From the NCBI RefSeq assembly GCF_003710915.1, contig NZ_RHHR01000027.1, positions 1 through 64,000 on the forward strand: 64,000 bases of DNA. The letters are read 5' to 3'. A program made the position numbers and the translations under genes. This stretch comes from Brevibacillus invocatus (GTDB lineage Bacteria > Bacillota > Bacilli > Brevibacillales > Brevibacillaceae). Every line of letters begins with the position of its first letter. Position 1 is the stretch's first letter. Positions 60,034-64,000 of this stretch are shown here, piece by piece. A model generated the notes under the pieces. The model was not told the origin of the DNA. It saw only the letters and a program-made list of their open reading frames with translations, and did not search any database.

Positions 60034-61368
60034 TCAGTATGGCAGATTGATGCGCAGCAAACACCCTTCATTGGGTTCGGACTCAATGGATAATGTACCT
60101 TTTAGTTGCTGAACACGATCTTTCATCATTTTTAGACCAAATCCCAATTCAAGATTGCTGGCACCCACTCCGTTGTCAGCGAGGGTGAATTGTACGTTCG
60201 CCCCGTCATTATACAAGTAAAAACGAAATTCAGTGCTTTTGCCATGTCGAATACCATTGGTCAAACCTTCTTGCAAAGCATGATAGAGAACTTTTTTATG
60301 AATCAAGGGCAAGCGCTCTACGGAATCCAGCTCTGCATGTATGACCGCTCCTGTGTTCCGTTCCGTATCTTGAATCAGCTGTTGCAGGGCTTGGCCAATG
60401 TCATAATATCGGTCCTCTTTCATCATGTGAACAGAATTGCGAATCTCGCTGAGACTGTGTCGGACGAGATCTTGCGCTTCCTGCAAACGCCCGACAGCGC
60501 TGTCCATATCTTTATGCAGCAATCGCTTCCCAGCTTCGATCTGAAGAACGGTCGAGGTTAGCGTGTGACCGACAATATCGTGGATTTCTTGGGCAATTCG
60601 ATTGCGCTCTGCATACACTGTCATCTCTGCCAGCACTTCGGAGGTCGCTTTCATCGATTTCTCCAGGCTGCTTGTTCGTTCTGCAACTTGATTCTCCAGG
60701 TTGTCATTTAAAAACTGCATTTGCGCAAACAGCCTGGCATTGGTAATGAAGATAGCACATTGGGAACTAAGCAGCTTTAGCACATCCAGCCGTTCCTTTG
60801 TGAATACCCCTTTGGACAAATTATTCTCCACGTACAACAGACAAATCAATTCGTTCTGGTAGGTAATAGGCAAACAAAGCACGGATTTGCATTCTTTTTT
60901 CTTGACGTATTCATCTCGCTGGAACATGCTGTTTTTTGCACCATCATGCAGGATCACGGCTTGTTTCGTTCTTGCAGTAAATTCAATAATCGTTGACGGA
61001 ACCAGATGCTCTGCTGCATACAGCGGAATCGATTCGATTTGCAGCTTCTCTGCCTTGCCATACGCCTCCACCATCCAGACTTCATTTTTGAATAGGAGTG
61101 CACCGTATTCCGCCCCAGCGTTTTGAAGCATGATGCGCATCAATGTGCTCAGTAGTTTGCCCATCTCCATTTCACCTGACAAGGCTTGAGCAGATATCAC
61201 AACTGATAGATAATCAGCCCGTTCCACATAGTCATGAATCAGTCCATAGCGACGTGCAGCCGTGATCGCCTGTTCATAGAATCGTTCCGCTTGATGGTTT
61301 TTTGCTCCATTCTAGCTAGCTCTGCCTTGACGAACCAATACTTGTGCAGGTAATTATTCGGACAACGA
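60034..61368 (-). pseudogene. GAF-histidine kinase, 5'-truncated remnant of a larger sensor
   Basis: The open frame from 61227 gives 397 aa with a GAF domain (AQALSGEMEMGKLLSTLMRIMLQNAGAEYG), a coiled coil, HisKA_3 (RIAQEIHDIVGHTLTSTVLQIEAG, His) and HATPase (HALQEGLTNGIRHGKS; ADNGVGASNLELGFGLKMMKDR). Its ends and the upstream codons (NNYLHKYWFVKAELARMEQK; after a one-base slip in an A6 run, NHQAERFYEQAITAARRYGLIHDY) show that it is the C-terminus of a long kinase-ATPase-GAF-HK sensor. The N-terminal part is lost and a CaiB piece is joined at about 61368. It may still be expressed as a soluble kinase from an internal start. Confidence 0.75.
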
Positions 61369-61700
61369 TCAGCTCCGGAAATGGCGACCCACTTGCCTTC
61401 CTTCGTTTGATACGCATTCCTCGGTGCGACTGACAGGCTTCCATTGCCTACGCGGTTGGCGATAATCCCCAGCTGATCGTACGCCACAATATGCGGCTCG
61501 AGCAGTCTCATCAATGGCTCATAAAGAGAGATGTCGATGCACTGTCCTTTTCTCTCAGGATTGTTCGCCCTCTCATGGAGGGCAATCATCAGAGACAACG
61601 CTCCGAACGCACCGCTCACTCCATCTGCCAATGCCATGCCAGGCAAGGTGGGGGGGCCATCAGCAGATCCGTTGACCGAGGTAAAACCGCTCATCCCCTC
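61366..61700 (-). pseudogene. CaiB/BaiF CoA-transferase fragment
   Basis: About 110 codons from the middle of a family III CoA transferase: AEGMSGFTSVNGSADGPPTLPG, ALHERANNPERKGQCIDISLYEPLM, IVAYDQLGIIANRVGNGS and PRNAYQTKEGKWVAISG. Both ends are missing. On the 3' side the frame runs into the sensor-kinase remnant; on the 5' side it abuts a headless LysR gene on the other strand. Confidence 0.8.
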
Positions 61701-62375
61701 CGCTACCGTATGCTAGCCAAGCTCCGGGAGACGAAAGATACCTTGTTGAATCTGGAAGGAAAGGTGTCCGGCACGCTAAAGCTGGCCGTGACCAAGTCCT
61801 TTGCTTTCTACAAGCTGCCTGCGCTTCTGCGAGACTTCAGGCGTCAGTATCCCAACGTGGATTTTACAGTGACGACCGGGTCCAATCTGGATCTCACCCA
61901 TTCCTTGCATCGGCAAGAAACGCATGTCGCCATCGTTCGGGGTATCCAGCATTGGCCGGACGAAAAAGAGATTATTGCGAATGAGACGATCTGTGTGATT
62001 GCCAAAGAGAAGGTAGGACTACACGATCTGCCTGCCATGCCTCGTATTGATTATGAGCCTAAGCCCTCACTCAACATCGTGATCGATAACTGGTGGAGGG
62101 AAAACTTTACCACCCCTCCTTTCATTTCGATGACTGTCGATAATGTGGAGGTGGCCAAGCGCATGGTCAAGAATGACCTGGGTTATACGATCGCTCCGAG
62201 TAGCGTATTTGATCCAAAAGATGGTTTGTATAAATGGAATTTGACGACTCCCGACTCGGAGCCGATCATGTGGAAAACCTGGATTCTTTATCGAAAAGAG
62301 TTGATGAGGCTGCCAGCGGTACGGGGATTTGTGGAGTTCATGAAGAATCGCCATCGACAGGGAAATCCTTCCTAA
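61701..62375 (+). pseudogene. LysR-family regulator lacking its DNA-binding domain
   Basis: From about 61704 the plus strand encodes a LysR linker and complete effector domain: YRMLAKLRETKDTLLNLEGKVSGTLKL, LLRDFRRQYPNVDFTVTTGSN, ending RGFVEFMKNRHRQG. The winged helix (about 80 codons) and start are absent; the open frame further upstream is antisense to the CaiB fragment and unrelated. LysR and CaiB genes were probably divergent neighbours, and one deletion removed the shared promoter and both 5' ends. Confidence 0.82.
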
Positions 62376-62443
62376 TTTCTAGATTGCTGTAGTATGCTAA
62401 ACGAGTACCCTGTATGAAAATGAGAAAGGTGAGATGAGCTGAG

Positions 62444-63145
62444 ATGAGCCGAGAGAGAGTAAAGCTGGATATCAATCGCATTGTTTTTATCGGGAGAACG
62501 TTCGACGAGTACTTGAAGATGTTCGATTTGACACAAGAAGAGCTAACAGGAAAACGGGTGCTGGATTGTCCTGCTGGTGCTTGTTCATTTACGGCAATCG
62601 CCGGAAGGAACGGATTGGACGTGACTGCAACGGACATCGCCTACGATCACTCTGTTTCTGAGTTGGAGAACAAGGGCTTTCTGGATATCGAACACGCCAT
62701 GGAACAGATGGAAAAAACACAAAGCAACTATGTATGGAATGAGTTCCGGTCTGTAGCTGAGCTGAAGCAGCACAGATCGATGGCACTGACAGCATGTGTC
62801 AAGGATATGAGAGCCAGACCAGAACGCTATGTTCCCGCGACACTGCCACAGCTCCCCTTCTCCGTGCAGGAATTTGATATAACCTTGTCAGCACACTTCC
62901 TGTTTATGTATGCAGACAGGCTGGATTACGCTTTTCATGTACAGACCATCCACGAGCTGATGAGGGTAACTCGCTCAGAAATTCGCATCTTCCCTCTGGT
63001 TGATTTATCTGGCAGACGGTATGCGTCTATGGATTGCTTACTCGATTTTGTCCGCAGTCAAGGATGGAGTGCTGAAGAATGTGAAGCCTCTTACCAATTC
63101 CAGAAGGGTGCCCGTACGATGCTTCGCATGCAAAGGTTAGATTAA
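62444..63145 (+). CDS. SAM-dependent methyltransferase-like protein
   Basis: A 233-aa cytoplasmic protein with a class I methyltransferase fold. Motif I is changed (VLDCPAGACSFTA instead of DxGxGxG), followed by LDVTATDIAYD (motif II acid) and FDITLSAHFLFMYADRLDYAFHVQTIHELMRV (motifs IV-V). ATG 62444 is preceded by AAAGGTGAGATGAG. Substrate unknown. It is the first intact gene after the decay zone. Confidence 0.78.
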   Translation: MSRERVKLDINRIVFIGRTFDEYLKMFDLTQEELTGKRVLDCPAGACSFTAIAGRNGLDVTATDIAYDHSVSELENKGFLDIEHAMEQMEKTQSNYVWNEFRSVAELKQHRSMALTACVKDMRARPERYVPATLPQLPFSVQEFDITLSAHFLFMYADRLDYAFHVQTIHELMRVTRSEIRIFPLVDLSGRRYASMDCLLDFVRSQGWSAEECEASYQFQKGARTMLRMQRLD

Positions 63146-63155
63146 GCATTAGCGA

Positions 63156-63443
63156 TTAGCGTAAAAAGACTGTGACAAACTCCCACTCCATACTGGCTAA
63201 AACGCTTGCTCCAAATTGCGCATCATTTTTGTCATAAGGATTTCTGTAGAGATAAATATCGCTTACTGAAAGAAAACGTAAGATATCCCTTCCATGCGCA
63301 TCAGCTAAGCCATCTGGGCATTTCAGATCTGGATAGCGCTCATTCGTTAAACGAAACAGACCAAATCCTGAAGTAGCTTCTCCATTTGTAGCGTAAAGGT
63401 CTTCCTCTTTCCCAACTTGCTCCAGATGATAGGATCGATTCAT
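63156..63443 (-). CDS. Hypothetical protein, 95 aa
   Basis: ATG 63443 (MNRSYHLEQVG) follows GGAGGG at 8-nt spacing. The soluble product has no signal peptide and ends DAQFGASVLASMEWEFVTVFLR. I do not recognise a family. It is convergent with the methyltransferase gene, 10 bp apart. Good ribosome binding site and codon use support a real gene. Confidence 0.65.
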   Translation of the reverse strand: MNRSYHLEQVGKEEDLYATNGEATSGFGLFRLTNERYPDLKCPDGLADAHGRDILRFLSVSDIYLYRNPYDKNDAQFGASVLASMEWEFVTVFLR

Positions 63444-63475
63444 TCTTCATTCCCTCCAAACGAATGGGACATATT

Positions 63476-63518
63476 AAGACAAGGTGTCGGCAGCAATCGC
63501 GCTGCACCTTGTCTTGTT
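63476..63518. other. Long stem-loop between two small genes
   Basis: AAGACAAGGTG pairs with CACCTTGTCTT (11 bp), with GCAGC/GCTGC inside. TGTTTTC follows on the plus strand and no T-run on the minus strand, so it is a poor terminator for the minus-strand gene upstream of it. Confidence 0.45.
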
Positions 63519-63556
63519 TTCGGCATTTCTTCATCATGTCGTGGTACTGGCAGGGG

Positions 63557-63736
63557 CTACTCGCTCAGGATTCGGATATACGAGACGTTCTTCACATTAA
63601 TGACAACATCGTCGTATTGAAGCCATCCATCATTTTGATTGGCGATCATTTGAATGATTTCTTCCGGTTCTGTTGTCTTCACGGTCACGGTATCTCCTTT
63701 TTCAAAATGAAATACCAGCTGTTGCTCCACTCTCAT
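63557..63736 (-). CDS. Hypothetical protein, 59 aa
   Basis: A small acidic protein (MRVEQQLVFHFEKGDTVTV ... IIQMIANQNDGWLQYDDVVINVKNVSYIRILSE) with a beta-rich pattern. ATG 63736 has GAGGAG 8 nt upstream; an ATG two codons earlier overlaps the site. No recognised domain. The alternation suggests a small beta-barrel or SH3-like fold. Confidence 0.6.
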   Translation of the reverse strand: MRVEQQLVFHFEKGDTVTVKTTEPEEIIQMIANQNDGWLQYDDVVINVKNVSYIRILSE

Positions 63737-63907
63737 GTTCATTGCTCCTCTATCGGATTATTGGCGAATCGAAAATGGGTGATCCTGCTTTCCCTTCCCT
63801 TAGTGATATCGGGATTCTGGTTGTATTCCTTAAGCCGATTTCGGACAGAAGGAGCATAGAATCAGCCATATTTCCACAAACTAGCAGCAAAGGCGGTGGA
63901 TCATCCC

Positions 63908-64000
63908 ATGGACAAAGACAAAGAGGAAACGAGCACCAAAGAAGAGCCAACTGTAGCCCCAAGCATGAATGGTCATGATCCTCTCGAAGAAAAGGCTACC
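63908..64000 (+). CDS. Hypothetical protein, N-terminal part (runs off window)
   Basis: An ATG at 63908 with GGTGG 8 nt upstream opens a frame that stays open for 31 codons to the edge. The visible part (MDKDKEETSTKEEP, then HDPLEEKA) is hydrophilic and charged, as in cytoplasmic tails. Too short for a function call. Confidence 0.5.
   Translation, partial: MDKDKEETSTKEEPTVAPSMNGHDPLEEKAT

Noticed and set aside
61491-62375. 294-codon LysR-like gene with a full-length look
   Set aside because: The first 70 codons are antisense to the CaiB fragment; only 61701-62375 is LysR and it lacks the DNA-binding domain.
1-64000. tRNA, rRNA and CRISPR arrays
   Set aside because: No cloverleaf-like clusters, rRNA stretches or regularly spaced repeats were seen by eye; a covariance or repeat scan was not possible.

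Overview
The window looks like chromosome of a spore-forming Gram-positive bacterium of the Brevibacillus/Paenibacillaceae type. Reasons: strong AGGAGG-type ribosome binding sites with many TTG and GTG starts, a SpoVAC-SpoVAD-SpoVAE operon, CalY/TasA proteins with ER-type SipW signal peptidases, a Bacillus-like btr-feuABC siderophore locus, LplJ and ExoA. The genus is an inference from gene content; no database search was possible. I saw no rRNA, tRNA or CRISPR array.

Layout. 0-3.6 kb: edge of a transposase gene, a WYL regulator, a NaiP-like niacin permease and lipoate ligase LplJ. 3.7-14.7 kb, all on the minus strand: a surface-fibre locus. From upstream to downstream it has a histidine kinase, a LuxR-type response regulator, a degenerate HD-GYP protein and a zinc-ribbon protein; then sipW2, a TasA/beta-helix fusion, a TasA-like protein, a Pro-rich TapA-like protein and sipW1; then two CalY/TasA proteins and a large secreted protein. 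An 18-bp motif and a terminator precede both structural operons. 14.9-17.2 kb: an ArsR-type regulator, an EamA exporter and two inverted copies of a hairpin repeat. 17.2-25.6 kb: catecholate siderophore uptake (feuABC, Btr, a double esterase, two Fur boxes), a tiny Gly/Asn-repeat protein gene and a DHA2 exporter. 25.7-33.4 kb: a peptide ABC transporter operon interrupted by an opposing LysR gene, with a peptidase. 33.4-36.9 kb: an OpuC-type osmolyte transporter behind a c-di-AMP (ydaO-type) riboswitch. 37-40.7 kb: an AEC carrier, LysR and a CofE-like ligase, visibly AT-rich in part.

40.7-42.6 kb: an Lsa-type ABC-F resistance gene behind a three-arm attenuator leader. 42.6-44.3 kb: a D-cysteine desulfhydrase, then debris of an amino-acid ABC ATPase and of 3,5-diaminohexanoate dehydrogenase. 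44.3-48.9 kb: a second-type spoVA operon (DUF1657, DUF421, SpoVAC, SpoVAD, SpoVAE, phosphodiesterase lipoprotein). 49-51.2 kb: an ECF sigma/anti-sigma operon. 51.3-56.2 kb: duplicated CoxG genes, one internally deleted, a GH18 protein, ExoA and a BCCT transporter. 56.2-62.4 kb: a decay zone with broken ribokinase, PepSY, chloramphenicol acetyltransferase, two-component, CaiB and LysR genes; only RbsR is intact. 62.4-64 kb: a methyltransferase and small proteins, with one gene running off the edge.

The most unusual parts are the two-SipW fibre locus with its TasA/beta-helix fusion, the fused YbbA-BesA-like esterase, the OpuC operon that lost CBS domains but has a c-di-AMP riboswitch, the ABC-F leader, the mosaic hairpin repeats, and the decay zone in which small tandem duplications and deletion junctions can be read directly.
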